DNA from: Lepiota brunneoincarnata
Lineage: Eukaryota; Basidiomycota; Agaricomycetes; Agaricales; Agaricaceae
DNA: 64,000 nucleotides
Direction of reading: 5' to 3'
Assembly: GCA_023014365.1 (NCBI GenBank)
Contig: JAEBUN010000019.1
Span: forward strand, 434,001 to 498,000
A program made the translations under genes and the position numbers. Shown in pieces: positions 1-12,298 of this stretch. Each line of letters opens with the position of its first letter. The stretch's first letter is position 1. The notes below the pieces were generated by a model, which did not search any database, had not been told where the DNA came from, and was given only the letters and a program-made list of their open reading frames with translations.

Positions 1-106
1 AGAGACCGCGAACTGCGGCTGTGCAGTCATGCTGCAATAGATCCCGGAACCGCTAACAGGAAATTTCTTCCAACTTCTCCATGTCCCTAAGCCGCTCATG
101 AAATCC

Positions 107-113
107 TATAAAA
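107..113 (+). promoter_or_regulatory. TATA box of the inositol oxygenase gene
   Basis: A TATAAAA heptamer lies 95 bp upstream of the chosen ATG at 202, followed by a pyrimidine-rich leader. The position suits a core promoter for the downstream gene. This is a motif and spacing call only. Confidence 0.5.
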
Positions 114-201
114 TGGCCTCTAATTTCTCATCATCAGTACCCATCGCCTCTCATCTCACTCACTCAACCTAGCCTGCTTGTTTTTCCTACCACTTCTTGC
201 C

Positions 202-1426
202 ATGTCTATCGTATCCGAAGTCCTATCTCGCAAAGGCCGTGAGCTCGAAGAGGTGTCCGACGCCATAGACGACGGTCCGTCCGCTTATGCCCCTATTCAT
301 GATCACGCACACTCACTCTGCTCAACAGTTAACATCCTTAGGGGTAAACTCTGGGACGAGAAATCCGAGTTCGACCAGAACAAAAACAAGGAGACCTTCA
401 GGGACTATGAGGCCGCCTGCGACGGAGTCAAGAACTTCTACCGCGAACAACACGGTATGTCCTCTACTTGGGGTGTCTGAAATCTCTTGTAATACCTATT
501 GCGTCCGTAGAAAAGCAAACCGTTGCGTTCAACCGGAAAGCCCGCGCTAAATTCTACAAGCGCAAGCGTATTGCTATGAGTATATGGGACGCCATGGAAC
601 TCCTTAATACCCTCGTCGATGAGTCTGACCCTGATGTTCGTCCGATCGTCCATCAATCTAGGAGGCCGAAAACTGATAACGTAAACATTATAGACCGGCC
701 TTTCACAAATCGAGCACCTTTTACAAACGGCGGAAGCCATTAGAAGAGATGGCAAACCGGAATGGATGCAGGTTCGCTTCGATGATCGGTTCCCAGGACA
801 TCACCTAACACATTGCGTTCCAGGTCACTGGCCTTGTTCACGACCTCGGCAAGCTGCTTCTCGTCTTCGGCTCAAAAGGGCAATGGGACGTTGTTGGGGT
901 GAGTTGAAGAATGTTCCCACTGGCTTGCAAAAGTCTCACCGACCCAACAGGATACCTTCGTCGTTGGCTGCAAATTCTCCGACAAGTGTATCTATCACGA
1001 GAGCTTCGCGAGCAACCCCGACATGAATGATCCGGTATTTTCCACAGAGTACGGCATTTACAAGCCACATTGCGGTCTTGACAATGTGATGCTATCTTGG
1101 GGCCACGACGAGGTACTTCTAACGAATCTTCTGATTTCCTATTTCTAAACATCATCTAGTACCTTTATCACGTCCTGAAAGGCCAGTGCACTCTCCCTCC
1201 GGAGGGTCTCGCTATGATCCGGTATCATAGCTTCTATCCCTGGCACAGGGAAGGCGCCTACACACATCTCTGCAATGAGCACGACCAAAAGCTACTCGCC
1301 GCTGTCCAGGCTTTCAACCCCTATGATCTCTACAGCAAAAGTGACGAACGCGTCAATCCGGAGGAGTTGCGGCCGTACTATGAGGGCCTCATTGCGAAGT
1401 TCTTCCCTCCTACCATTGAGTGGTGA
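202..1426 (+). CDS. myo-inositol oxygenase (MIOX)
   Basis: Non-haem di-iron enzyme that cleaves myo-inositol with O2 to D-glucuronate, the first step of inositol catabolism; cytosolic in known cases. Six exons join with GT-AG introns at 202-454, 511-635, 694-771, 824-898, 951-1112 and 1160-1426, giving 319 residues with no frame break (human MIOX is 285). The six metal ligands of the family can be seen in order: His in [10 protein letters not shown], the His-Asp pair in GLVHDLGK, His in SWGHDEY, His in RYHSFYPWH and Asp in NPYDLYSK. The DESDPD substrate-lid segment is also present. An upstream TTG at 178 is in frame, but ATG 202 gives the usual MSIVSEV-type start. The protein ends in the typical PPTIEW-like tail. 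Because it is intact it contrasts with the frame-broken neighbour downstream. Confidence 0.95.
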
Positions 1427-1772
1427 AGTAGAGAGCTCTTCCCCCGCCCCGCCCAAAGAACAAAAGAGTATCCTAGGCCTCAGTTTATTCCACATCACAT
1501 TTCCCCCTGCTCCTGTTGTGTTCTTTTTTATTCGCTCGTAAATTGGTGTCCCTGGACTCCTAGACTCCCAATAGTTTTATCTCCTTAGACGATTCTGTAC
1601 ATGATCATAAGGTTCATTATTCAATTGTGCATGGCATTTTACTTTAGAGCTGTATCTTGTCTTGCAGGACCGGATATATTTGGGTGTGCAATTTATGGCA
1701 ACTGAGTGATTAGATAATATGACATCGGTAATCGACTGCAAAATCACTCGAGCTCCTTCACCCAAGTATACC

Positions 1773-3009
1773 ATGTCCGACCAAGCACCCGAAAGCACTC
1801 TTCCATACCCTCCCATCCACAGTAGACAAGAAGTTTGTGATATTATCTGACTGGTTTGTCTACAACTCTCGTTATTTTCGGCTCTCATACCCAAAGTTCA
1901 ATGCCGCTGCAGGGATGGTACTATCACAACCTTTGATTCCAACGATTGTGAGTGTTGTATACATACACTATGCAGACCATGATAAGCATGTCTAACGATC
2001 TCGAAGATATGACGGATAATCTGGGATTCGGAAAGCAAAAGCGCAGAGACGGAAATTTAGAGATTCCTAGCAGGAAAGGTCACGTTCAGGTGAGTGTAAA
2101 ATTAATGTATGTTCACGCGTAGATGGCTGAGTGACTGCTTCTGGCACGCCGCGATCAGAGACGCGTTCCGGGAAATGCTGCAGAGCGTCTCCAAGAACGG
2201 CCATACGTTCGAAGAATGCAAGCAAGCTCTCCACGATAGTGAGTAACGAGAGCCCCGTCACGAAACATTGGGTCGACTAATGTAACCATCGTATAGATAT
2301 TAAACTCGATTCTGGGTTCAAAGACTTTTATGCAGTGGTGCAAGTCCGCCGATATCCCGATTATTATTGTGTCCAGGTGAGGAGCAGACAGTTCCTTTGG
2401 TACTACAGCTCAAACCTAGCTTTTGGTAGCGGAATGGCCCCTCTCATTCGTGCAGTCCTATCCAACCTTATTGGTCCGGACGCCGCGGATGAGATTGAGA
2501 TCATTTCCAATGACGTAGACATTCAGCCTGATGGGAAGTGGGAAATCAAGTACAGGCATCCTACAAGGTAGGTGGAGCTCCTCTATTTCAATAGCCCGCT
2601 TCTGGGAGTGGAGTAGCTGAACTAATGGCCTTACCCAACAGCGGTTTTGGCCACGATAAATCCCAGGCTATATTGCCCTATCGCCGGCTTCCGACACCAC
2701 CAACCCTCTTCTTCTTCGGTGACGGAGTCTCAGGTTCGTTTTCACAGCTAGATTCAGAGACATCAGTCCTCACGACAAAGCTCCGGAACCTGGCGTTTTA
2801 ACATAGACATTTCAGCCGCTAAGCACGCTGATGTGCTTTTTCGTCAAGGCTAAACCAGGATGGCGATAACGATTTAGCAGCGTACTGTGCCCGAGAACGC
2901 ATCAAACACTGTTCTCTTCGAGAACTTCTCTGCAGCATTACCAATTGTGCGCAGCATCGTCGAAGGGAACAAGACGATTGACGAAGTTGTCGCTCCGTAC
3001 TCCTCTTAG
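1773..3009 (+). CDS. HAD-superfamily phosphatase, PYP1/YNL010W-like, frame-disrupted
   Basis: Resembles the fungal phosphoserine-phosphatase-like HAD family that includes yeast YNL010W (polyol phosphatase). HAD motif I is read as SDWDGTIT across an intron (junction near 1838/1909), followed by FDSNDYMTDNLGFG. Motif II region is IIIVSSGMAPLI (about 2360-2450), a SGFGHDKS segment follows near 2645, and motif IV is FFFGDGVSDISAAK (about 2710-2830). At least six single extra bases interrupt the frame: near 1831, 2067, 2336, 2839, 2862 and 2912. Removing any one restores the conserved continuation, for example LAGKVTFR after NLEI. All are insertions, so sequence error is as likely as pseudogenisation. 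The stop TAG at 3007-3009 fits the family's usual length of about 245-260 residues. It follows MIOX on the same strand after about 350 bp. No substrate can be assigned. Confidence 0.8.
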
Positions 3010-5859
3010 AGGTATAACATCGAATAATGCAAGACCTGTTAACTGCGTGCTGCATTTGCATCGCCAGGGACCTCCTTGCGGGTAATGATTTATCTCACCC
3101 CGACCCTGCGGTAGACATTTGCGGACCCCTTGTATTGATCTTACCGAACTGGTTCTTTGTCCGTCATCTGAGGCCGAAGGCGAAGCGATATCAAGTGATT
3201 TCTACCGATAAGAAATGAGAGACAGAACGCTTAATGCGGCAATTAAGTCGTTGGCGTGTTCTAATTTCCTCTTGCAGAGAGTCCGTCCAAGAGGTTGCCA
3301 GAGCTCGCCGAAAAAGTCTTGACGGTCAACAGAAAGGATGCTGTCAACCCTAACGTTTGAAAGCTTAACTTTACCCGCGACACCGCTACCCTACATCCTG
3401 TTTTCCGCCCTCCCCCCACTCCCGAACTGGAATTATTATATACATTGACCAGCAAAGGCAGGTGCGTACCTGCGGATCCTCCCATGTTCGCAGTTCGGAC
3501 CTTTGTCGTCCAGTTTTGGGTTCTGCTTGCGAGGTCGGCGATTTCAGGTTCTGGCTGAGCTATTGTGCAGTGCGACGTGTGTCGTCGCTAAGGTGGCTCC
3601 GTTCTCTGATGTCCTTTTACATTCTATGGGCCGGCAACCGTTTCCTTGTTCGTGATACTGGAGCAAGTCTGTATCCAGTTACTCCATGGCAGGGTACCTT
3701 CAACTCATCGCTTAAACTTAGGAAGCTCACGCAAAAACCAACGCTCCAGCAGTGCAAACGTTTCACCGCTCCATTCTTCTGTTGTCTAGTAGACGTCAAA
3801 CGCGCGTCATCCGTCCGTCATGATACATATTGTTGATAAATGATACTCATAACTCAGGCTCCAAGCCTGAACGTTCTGAAAGCCTGAGCTTCGCAGAGAC
3901 CCTGTGTGTATGTATGTGTACCCGTTGGGCAGGGAGAGCAAGACACACACCCGAGATAGAGGATGCAAGATGTGAAGTGAGATGTGAAAGACGGGGCTGC
4001 AGAGGCACCAGGATGGTGGGGCTACCCTTGAGAAGTTTTTTTTTTTGCAGACTTTACCCTTGGAGCTACGCAGGATCCCGGAACAATCCTGGGATGTTGG
4101 TTCAGCAGACGACGGGACACGGGCCCTTTATGACGGTTGCATGACATAAAGATATTTCGGGGCCGTAAACTTACGCACGTTTTTGTGCTATGTGAATTGG
4201 TTGGGATGGGTATGGAGTCTTACACAGTAGAGTGTTATATTCGCGGCGCGGGTCTTCTTACTGTAAACTGAGTGTGGTAGTCATCCATGATTCTTACCTT
4301 GGCCCCCAAGAACGGGACCCACCCCCTCAACATTCGACAGCACAGTCAATTGACCGTCGAAACACACCCCTTTCAAGTAATAAATTACTTACAGCTCAGG
4401 CATGAAGAGAAGACGAAGAAAACACAAAAAAAGGCATATTATAACTCGGCCGTCGTGCTTCGCTTCGTGATGCTTACCAGCCCTGGGGGGACAGAGTTCT
4501 GCCCCTCCCCCCTGTACTGCGGCCTGTCAGATTTCTTAAACTTTTCGCCGTCCCTCTCGCCTCATCTCTTCACCTTCCCTCATTTCTCCTTTTGTTATTA
4601 TCGATGATCTCTACATTTTGAGCTTATATCGAGATGCCATATTCTTCCCTTCCGCCACCCTCTGCCGTTCCTTTCGCGCAATCAACCTGCTACTAGTAGA
4701 AGAATGAACAATAAATGTCTCACTTTCGGAGACTGTGGATGCTTGTGATGTGCGTATGACCATGGGGAGGAGTGCCCGTAAAAATCAATTTCAGGGATAA
4801 GGCGAGGGGGGGGGGACACAAGGTGGGCTCGCCATGTGTTCTCTTTTCGTTTCTGGGGAGTTGGAAATATGGATCCACTTACCCGAGCCCCTCGTAGAAT
4901 CCTCCATCGGGACGGAGATCCCACTGGTCGGCAAGGTGGGGTAGGGACAAGGGGCAGACAATAAGTAATGATAATGAACTGTCCTTTCGGGCTTTCACTT
5001 TTTTTTTGTTTTATTACACGTACATAGCATCTGTCAATCCCCTCCGCCGTTTCATAACCACTTCTGTCACGAAAAAAACAGCCACAAGACGCGTACGACC
5101 CACATTTTCCCCATGAGACTAGACTTCTCGTTCTCTTTTCTAAAATTCCCGGGGAAATCAAAGACCCTTGGTCCGTGTAATCGGGATGTATCATGCACGT
5201 ACATACGTATATGCATTAACAGCACATGCATGGGACCTTGTGTTTGTGGGGTGTTCATCCTTTCTCGTCCTCTTGAGTTATGGTTATCTCCAACAAACCA
5301 TGTTCACACACCAGCCAGTTACCCGGTTTGATAACCGTCGGATCTACTTGGATGTATAAACTTCTATACCACCCCCTTATACCTCCGATGATAATGGTGG
5401 TAGGGCCAGGTGGGGCCGCTCTCGCTCGTGGACGGACATCACTACCTTGGGAGGCTTTCCGCTACGCCGACACCGACGCCATCACCTCAAGAATTACGAA
5501 AATCACATTTAGTTTAAGGAATTAAGTGCTCGGCAGATACTTGGTGGATGTGATATTCAACGCCACACAACGTGTGTGTATGATATCCGCGAATGATGTG
5601 TCCGGATGGTGTGAAATATGTGTGTGGGGGTGGCTTGCCGAGCCCATCGCGCTCTATTTAACCGAACCCCCTCTTCCAAATCTGATCTTCCCCTCTCTCA
5701 TCCCTGTATCCCGAAGATCCGCACTCCAGTAACTCCAAGTAACTCCACACCTCTCCACACTCCCATCATTTCTTGAGGAAATTAAGACGACCAAGGCCAA
5801 TGTCGTCCTGCTTATATACGTTTGGATAAGGCGGCGTTAAGGCTTTCTATGTAGAAAGC
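3010..5859. other. 2.85 kb without a supported gene
   Basis: No conserved protein is recognisable in any frame. The longest open frame (4682-5194, minus, 170 codons) has no family resemblance, a pyrimidine/purine-biased composition and no convincing introns. Base composition is uneven: a T run near 4028, a G run of about 10 near 4811, and a C/T-rich strand from 4490 to 4610 and again 5665-5770. The last stretch looks like fungal 5' leader or UTR sequence, but no matching gene start follows it. Confidence 0.5.
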
Positions 5860-5860
5860 C
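5841..5860. repeat. perfect 9-bp inverted repeat at the TBC gene stop
   Basis: GGCTTTCTA and TAGAAAGCC flank a 2-nt spacer, directly adjoining the inferred stop codon (5860-5862, minus) of the TBC-domain gene. It could form a short hairpin in the 3' UTR. No function is known. Confidence 0.5.
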
Positions 5861-7841
5861 TACTCACCAGACTTGAGCGCTCCAAGCCCAGGTACATTTT
5901 TATTATTTTTGATACCATAAACAGCCATCGCAACTCCCAGCACGAGTACAGCACCCGCTACCATTGTCTTTCGTTCCATATTCGGTGGTTTCGTTCCTTT
6001 CCCTACCTTCTTACCTTTGCCTTTATGGTACTTGTTTGGGACGGTAGGACTTTTTCAACTTAGTGCCTCTTCTTGGTACCACTATGCGAGTATTTCCTGG
6101 CGTCATTATAATCGCTGTCCTCATCGTGGGAAGAGGAGGAAGAGGGTGGAGATTCGACGTAAGGATAAACGACAAGTTCAGGGCGTGTGACCATCGCTTC
6201 TGCCATAGCATCATCCGGCCACTCTTTAAAATCCTCGGACCAGGTGTGAACAACACTTTGAGGGCCCATGATAGATGAGAGAAGGAGAGAAGGGTGTGAG
6301 GGCGGGTAGACGGCATAAAGGGTGTCGGCTTGAGTTAGGAGCGATGACAGTGTGAGCGAATGGGACGCAGGAGTCTCGTGCTCGTCCAATTCATGTTCGC
6401 ATACTTGAGATCGGCTGGTCAAGGGAGGCGGGGAAGGGGTGACTTCCGATTCCGTTGTTGTTGTTGTTGTTCCGTTGGCTTCTTCGGGGACAGGGAAGGA
6501 AGGGCTCTTCCGCTGTTTTGTGGGAGTCGCCGTCACCCAGTTACTGTTGTTGTTGCTGTCCTCGTTGGACGGGTCGTTAGGATCGAGAGTAGTATCAACT
6601 AGGGTCAGATCCGACTCTGGGGGTGGTGAGAAGGGGGTGGAATCGGTATCGACATCGGTATCTGTATCGGGATCTCTTCCAGGTGATGGTGAGAGTGCGA
6701 TGATCGTGGTGTCGTCGTCGTCGTTATTGGTGTCATTGTTGTCGGAGGCTATAGGAGTGGTCCCCCTGAGTGAACCTAGGTCTCCGTTGCGGCATTTGTT
6801 TCCGTTCCGAAGTTGATTGATGGTAGTGGTGGTGTCGGTGGGTTGAGGTGGTTCGGGATCGTCCGTCAACGGTGGGAGGCTGCTGAGGAGGGAGTGAATC
6901 ATGCCGTCTTCGTCTTCATCTTGTAACCTTTTGACTTGGTCTTTGCGGGAGAGGATGATCTATATGTTTTTAGTTGGTTGGACGTATGAAGATGGTGGGT
7001 GTTGAGCGTACCGCTGCTGCGAGGTATACAACGGCTACGGGTGGCCGACAGAGAAGGTAGTCAAAGACATGTTGGATAAGGGGGAGTGTGGGCATGTCGT
7101 GTGAGAAGAGAGTGAGGAGGTTGGGGAGGGCAAAGAAGGGGAGGCCAGAGGATCTGAGGGTTCCGTTAGTGGATGTCGTGGGCTGGCGGGCAGGAACGCA
7201 CAGCTCGAGCATAGAAGCCATCGTTGGGTCTGCGAGTCTGATGAGATTTTTTGTGACGCTGAGTCAAAGGTTGATTAGATATTGGACCAGGAGAGGGCGG
7301 CATTGCGGGACGGACCGGAGGAGGCCGAGCACGGGCTCGAGGCCAGCACACATGGAGTCTCTCAGACGGTGCAAGCTGAGCTTTTCAACGCAGACGAACT
7401 GGAGCTCTTTGGGAAGGGTGAGGAAGAGGACAGTGACGATGTCATGGTAGCCCTAGAGGGTTTAAGTCAGTATCATCGGCCAAGCAGCGACGGAGGGGAA
7501 GCATTGCCTGGAAATAGCTCAGTTTGGGGTGTTTGCGGAAGAGAGTGACGAGGAGAGAGTAGAGTTCTGACTTGAGCTGTTCACGGTGGGTGGAATGTCC
7601 GTCCGGATAGAGGACAAAGCTACGTTCGGTGTCGAGGTTGATCTGGTGTTCATCAGGGTGTGACTGGTCTGGCAGGGAGTGTGCTGGCTGGGGACGTGCG
7701 TTGAGGAGAGTTGGCCTTGAAGGGGGAGCGTCAGAGTCGGGCTGTCAACCGAAAGAGAGAGACTGACCAGATGTGGATGCGCTGTGAGCCAAAGCCCGCC
7801 GGCTGGAGGCTCGCGCGACGGAGACCCTCCCAGTCGACCAT
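5860..7841 (-). CDS. TBC-domain Rab-GAP, TBC1D20/Gyp8-like, tail-anchored
   Basis: Rab GTPase-activating protein; TBC1D20 acts on Rab1 and Gyp8 on Ypt1/Sec4-type GTPases at ER-linked membranes. It starts MVDWEGLRRASL at 7841. An exon then gives the arginine-finger region INLDTERSFVLYPDG, an intron splits YFQ|GYHDIVTVLF, and the TBC core ends with FALPNLLTLFSHDMP and HVFDYLLCRPPVAVVYLAAA, which matches the TBC1D20 C-lobe. After the intron at about 6903-6960 come a long Ser/Thr/Asp-rich linker (about 6880-6390) and the block SSIMGPQSVVHTWSEDFKEW. The C-terminus (about 5975-5900) has basic KGKGKK stretches and one hydrophobic helix, MVAGAVLVLGVAMAVYG, a tail anchor as in Gyp8. Two single-base frame shifts between 6062 and 6025 separate the linker from the tail. 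The gene is head-to-head with the VPS3-like gene, 62 bp apart. Confidence 0.85.
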
Positions 7842-7903
7842 GGTCGGAGTGAAAAAATATTTATGATGAAATAATATTCCCGAAATGGCCTGCTTCCTTC
7901 CAC

Positions 7904-10900
7904 ATGCGCGCAGCGTCTCTCCTCCTCTCTCCGAACTCACTCGCCGCGCTCTCTCCATCGACACTAATCTCACAGCTAGAAGGACTTCTCATCAATCACC
8001 GTATCGACCATGCAACAGAGTTCGTCGACAGGCACAGGCGCAAGCTCGAGGCAAACCTCACCATCGACCCAGACGATGTCTGTGTCTCGTGCTTAATGCT
8101 CACTCCCCTGCTCACTACCATACCTCCACCAGGCAGACGAACTGGCATACATGTACCAGGTCATAGGTTTCAAGTGCTTCTCAGAAACACTCTTTGAGAG
8201 TGCTGGCGAACATCTTTTCAATGGTTCCCTCGACCCGCGCGTTCTCGTCAGCTACTATCCCGACCTTCAGGGTTCCCTGTTCGCCCCAGAAGACTATGTC
8301 GATGTCTTCTCAGGTGTGGTGGAACACATGCCCCCAGAAAAATCTGTCGACGACCTCAGTGAGTCTTTTGTTCACGACCTGTGTGCATCCCCCCAAACTG
8401 GGCCTGTCGACATCCGCCATGCTACAACTCATCTTTCTATATGTTCCACATCCGGAACTGACAGTCGCAATGAACCTAGTCAGGAACTACTCCCCCCACC
8501 TGCCCCCCAACACCCAAAAGGCTCTCCCCGCTGTCGAACTCAACAAAGCGTTGAGCAGAAACGCGCGAGAGATGCTGCTCGACTTTTTGGCCAAGTCGAG
8601 AAATAGGGCGATAGTGGAGCGGAGGGCAGAGGACGTTCGGATTGGGGTTGCCCGTGTGCGTGTGTCCACATCCCTTATCCCTCCTATCTTGACTCGGCTT
8701 GCTGATAATACTTCCACAGGTAGTGGACACAGTACTAGCAAAACTTTATGCCGATTTTAATAGGTCACAAGACCTCCGCACTCTCCTTTCCGCACCTAAT
8801 CATGTCGTTCTATCCGAGATTGAGCCCTCGCTACGTACCCTGGGACTATATCATCCCCTCGCCAGTCTATACAAGCGCTACGGGGACGATGAAAAACTTC
8901 TCAAGCTCTATGCCAGGTGTGTATGCTTTCTCCAATACCTCATATTTTATTTGACAGGTCCGCAGCATCGTAGAAGGTGAATATACCGACCCAGAAATTC
9001 CTTACCCCCTAGGCGACATGGTCGCCCTTCTTGAATCTCGTAAAACCAAAGACAGAAGTCAGCAAGTCAGATGGGGTCTCTGGATGCTTAAAAGGGGAGA
9101 CGTAGATCGGGGAATGAAGGTACATTTTGGTCTGCAGCAAACAAATACTCGGATTCTGAGCCTTCTACAGCTATTGATCCCACCGGAAACAGGCAAGAGC
9201 AGAATCAGAGATCGGGACAAAGAAGAAGACCTGGCATTGTTGGATCAGATCACCGAAGCGAATGGTGATGCAGGGAGGCGGTTCCTCGAGTACTTGGTGC
9301 TGACAAAGAGGAATACGGTCCGCCTATATGCTTTCTCTTGCGCACTTATACTCATTCCATTGATAGTCCCCGGATCTACACACCCGATTAGCCCTGTCCT
9401 GTATCGACGACCTTCTCAGATGCATAAAAGACGAGCCAACATGTAAACTATGGCGCGCAAAAGGTATGTAGCGTCGCTTTCTTTCGCTTTCTGCTACTTG
9501 CTCACTGATTGACGAACTCAGCTTCATCATATGCTTCCACACGACCTCCAACCGCCACCTTCTCCCATTCACCTTCATCGACTCAATCACCATCAAAACT
9601 CGCCACCCAGACACAAGCGTCCTTCCTATCCTATTTTGCATCTACAACACCCGATTCCCCCTCCAAACGCACACGACTCAAATTCGTGCTTTTGTTAGCG
9701 GGGAGTGGATCGTACGATGCGGGGCGGATAAAGGCACGGTTGTATGAAGGACTAGGACTACCAACCACCACCCCGAATGATACAAGTCCAAGTCCCACCT
9801 CATCATCTCAACAACAACGAACAAGGTTGACTAACCTGTTAGCGTTGGAGAGCGCGATTCTAGATGGCAAGGTATTGTACCTCCCCATTTTCCTTCTTAC
9901 GAGCGCCGCCCGTTCATTTCTCTCTGTGTAGCTTGGGGATCATTCGGCAGCGCTCTCGACCCTTGTACATGATCTCCGGGATTCAACCTCGGCAGAGGCT
10001 TATTGCATCCTCGGTGGAGAGGTCGTTCCTGCTAAAACCGCGCTGGCCATTGTGGAGAGTGAGCGCGGGCGGGGGTCGGGATCAGGGTCAGGATCGGAAT
10101 CAGAATCAGCGGAGGTCCGGCTGGAGGACTGGTATTGGGGTTTGTTCGAGCCCCCAAGGGGTAGTAGCAGTAAGAAGGGGGGGAAGGAATGGGGAGGGAA
10201 AGTGGGTGCTGGTGCGCCGGCGTTGGTAAGGCAGAAGAGTGTGAGAGAGGAGGTAAAAAGAAGTCTGCTGATGAACCTAGTGGAAGTGTATATGAGTGAT
10301 GAGTTGAGTCTTCCTTTTTTTTCTTCATTTCAACGAATACTTAATGCTTGATGTAGAACGATTGGGATGGACAGAGCAACCAAGTTGTTGGACGCTCAAG
10401 GGGTAAACCTGGATGTCCCCGAGGTAGGTAAACTGATTTTGTCCTTCCCATGCTCTCACTTAGATAACCTTAGGTGGCGCGAAGCGTCCCGCCACAATGG
10501 CCCGTCTCTTCCCTCTCTACCTTCCTCGCTCGATATTTTCGACGGACGCTGCACGCAAGATACGAGAACCAGTTTGTGAAAAATATCAGCGCGGGGCAGA
10601 ACTTAGCTGTACGTTTGTCTCATCCACCGATTGTGTCGACACACGTCGACTGACGATCTTTTTGCCGGTTCCGGTTAGGTACGAGATGATGCGCACGGCA
10701 TTTTACGCGAACATGGATATCTCCTCGAGGAACCTGATTCTGACGCTGAGGGAGAAAAAGGAGGAGGAATAGTGGCCGCGGTGGTAGAGGAGAAAGTGGT
10801 TGAGTTGTCGGAAATACCCACGTCCCCCCCCTCTCTGCCGCCACCGGGGGATGAAGAGAAGAGTGAGCTGGGCTTGATAATGTCTGAAGAGGAAAGTGAA

Positions 10901-10921
10901 GGGGAGGAGAGTCTTACTTGA
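7904..10921 (+). CDS. VPS3/TGFBRAP1/VPS39-family tethering factor, N-terminally short
   Basis: Resembles the C-terminal two thirds of VPS3/TRAP1-type subunits of endosomal and vacuolar tethering complexes (CORVET), which bridge Rab5-positive membranes. The reading begins SPSTLISQLEGLLINHRIDHA, then after an intron ADELAYMYQVIGFKCFSETLF and SLDPRVLVSYYPDLQGSLF (Vps39_1-like region, about 8130-8360). Helical repeats follow at 8710-9330, including LYHPLASLYKRYGDDEKLLKLYA and VRWGLWMLKRGDVDRGMK. A Vps39_2-like C-terminus covers about 10360-10690 and ends in an acidic tail with stop TGA at 10919-10921. The N-terminal CNH propeller normal for this family is absent: only 62 bp separate ATG 7904 from the divergent TBC gene. 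Exon joins between 9300 and 10350 are uncertain. Parts of this gene recur as relics throughout the NACHT array. Confidence 0.8.
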
Positions 10922-12298
10922 TCGCGGCAGGTGATGGTAATAATTATTGATGAGGTGGACTCTGACATGGTATGGGATGTGGTTTCTGAACTGTGGTAAC
11001 CATGAAGCGAAGGAAAAAAGCTAGCTGAATGCTATGGCGGGTATCAGAATGGCGGGGTTATAGCATACAGAACCAAGAATACAATGGCGCATTAGACCTC
11101 TACATAGTTTCCCGAGTGGCTGTGGGGAACAGTGACGGCCTGGTGTCAATCGAGGGAGGCTGGTTCTGATAGGGCTGTACAACGTCACCCAGCGGGTGAA
11201 TCTTTCTTGGTCCTGAGGTAATGGCATTAGAATCCCCGATACCTTGACATTGACTGGCATTTCAAGGAAGAGGCCCCAAGTTAAAAAGGTGTGCTGAAGT
11301 GGTTACATTCATGCCCATATAATGTTACAGCTATACCTCGATGCTTGCTTAGAAGTAGTCCCGCGAGTGCCAATGCCAAACGATGAGTCTGGCCGAATCC
11401 CGAATCCCCGATAACCCAACAAGTTCGTTTGGGAAACAAGGGAACCGTCCAAGCACCCTGTAAACATGAGAACCCCTCCCCCCCCAAAGAGAAAACTAGG
11501 TGCGCTCAGCGAAGCGAGTGGAAGAATGTCCAGCTTCATTGAGCCATTTACCCGCACCACCTCCTCATGCATAGCATTCGAAGCCATTTAGGTGGGTCCC
11601 CGAAAACAAAATTGGCGTGACTGGTGGATACCAATCATCCCAACTACGCGGGTTTACTAGATCTTCTCCCCAGACACCGACAAGACCTAAATATTATTCC
11701 TTGGCCGACAGTGGGTAACAGGGGCGATTGTGGGTCTGGTGTCAGTCGACGGGTGGGCCAGCTCCGATATAATTGTACGTCGCCCAGTGAGTGGATCTTT
11801 TTTTAAAAAATAGAGTTCCGGGATGATTGCGCCGGTATCTTCAATCTCTACGTCTACTCGATGTTGCTCCTGGAAGGGCTCCTATGACCAATGGCTAGGC
11901 ACCACACGTTGGTAAATTTATCTTGCGCTACGAGGGGTCCAAAATATAGGGCGTTAGAAAAGGAGCTCAATACCGAGTGAGTCTGGGTGAGGGGGGGAAA
12001 GCTCGAAAGAAAGTCTAGAAGACTCCAGGTGACGAGGGCGAAGAGGGGCACGGTCGGCCACCCAGAATCACGTCCTTTTCATCTATACCTGCATCGAATC
12101 CATCGAAAGGACTAAGACACACCACTGTGGATAAGCCTGCTTGAGAGGCGAAGGGGAGAACAATACGAGATCAATAAGCAGAACCCATCTAAATTCCCTG
12201 GAAAGCGAGAGAAACTCCCCGGAAATAAACTAATGCAATCGGTGTAGAAACTGATGGCTACGTCCCCTTGTTATTGCAAGGGACTAACGGGTCATATA
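10922..12298. other. spacer between VPS3-like gene and first NACHT gene
   Basis: No complete gene seen. About 11105-11220 and 11700-11820 are diverged copies of each other: both hold a CTGGTGTCARTCGA-type motif followed by a GTACRWCGYC...CCAGYGRGTG segment. Sequence just after the VPS3-like stop (10930-11030) recurs near 33475-33575. The order VPS3-like 3' end, this spacer, NACHT gene appears to be the source arrangement of the array. Confidence 0.5.
11515..11640 (-). pseudogene. relic of a NACHT gene 3' end
   Basis: Read on the minus strand, EEVVRVNGSMKLDILPLASL matches the C-terminal EENEVREGGSVRMYILRLAEL of the NACHT gene at 12299-14529. The adjoining intron-like sequence (AGGTGGGTCC...GGCGTGACTGG) also matches that gene. 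No NACHT core accompanies it, so it is an isolated fragment. Confidence 0.55.

Noticed and set aside
4682..5194. 170-codon minus-strand open frame
   Set aside because: No family resemblance, composition follows the local pyrimidine/purine bias, and no credible promoter or introns.
6439..6816. plus-strand open frame rich in Val and Ser
   Set aside because: It is the antisense of the Ser/Thr/Asp-rich linker of the TBC gene; its Val and Ser runs mirror that low-complexity stretch.
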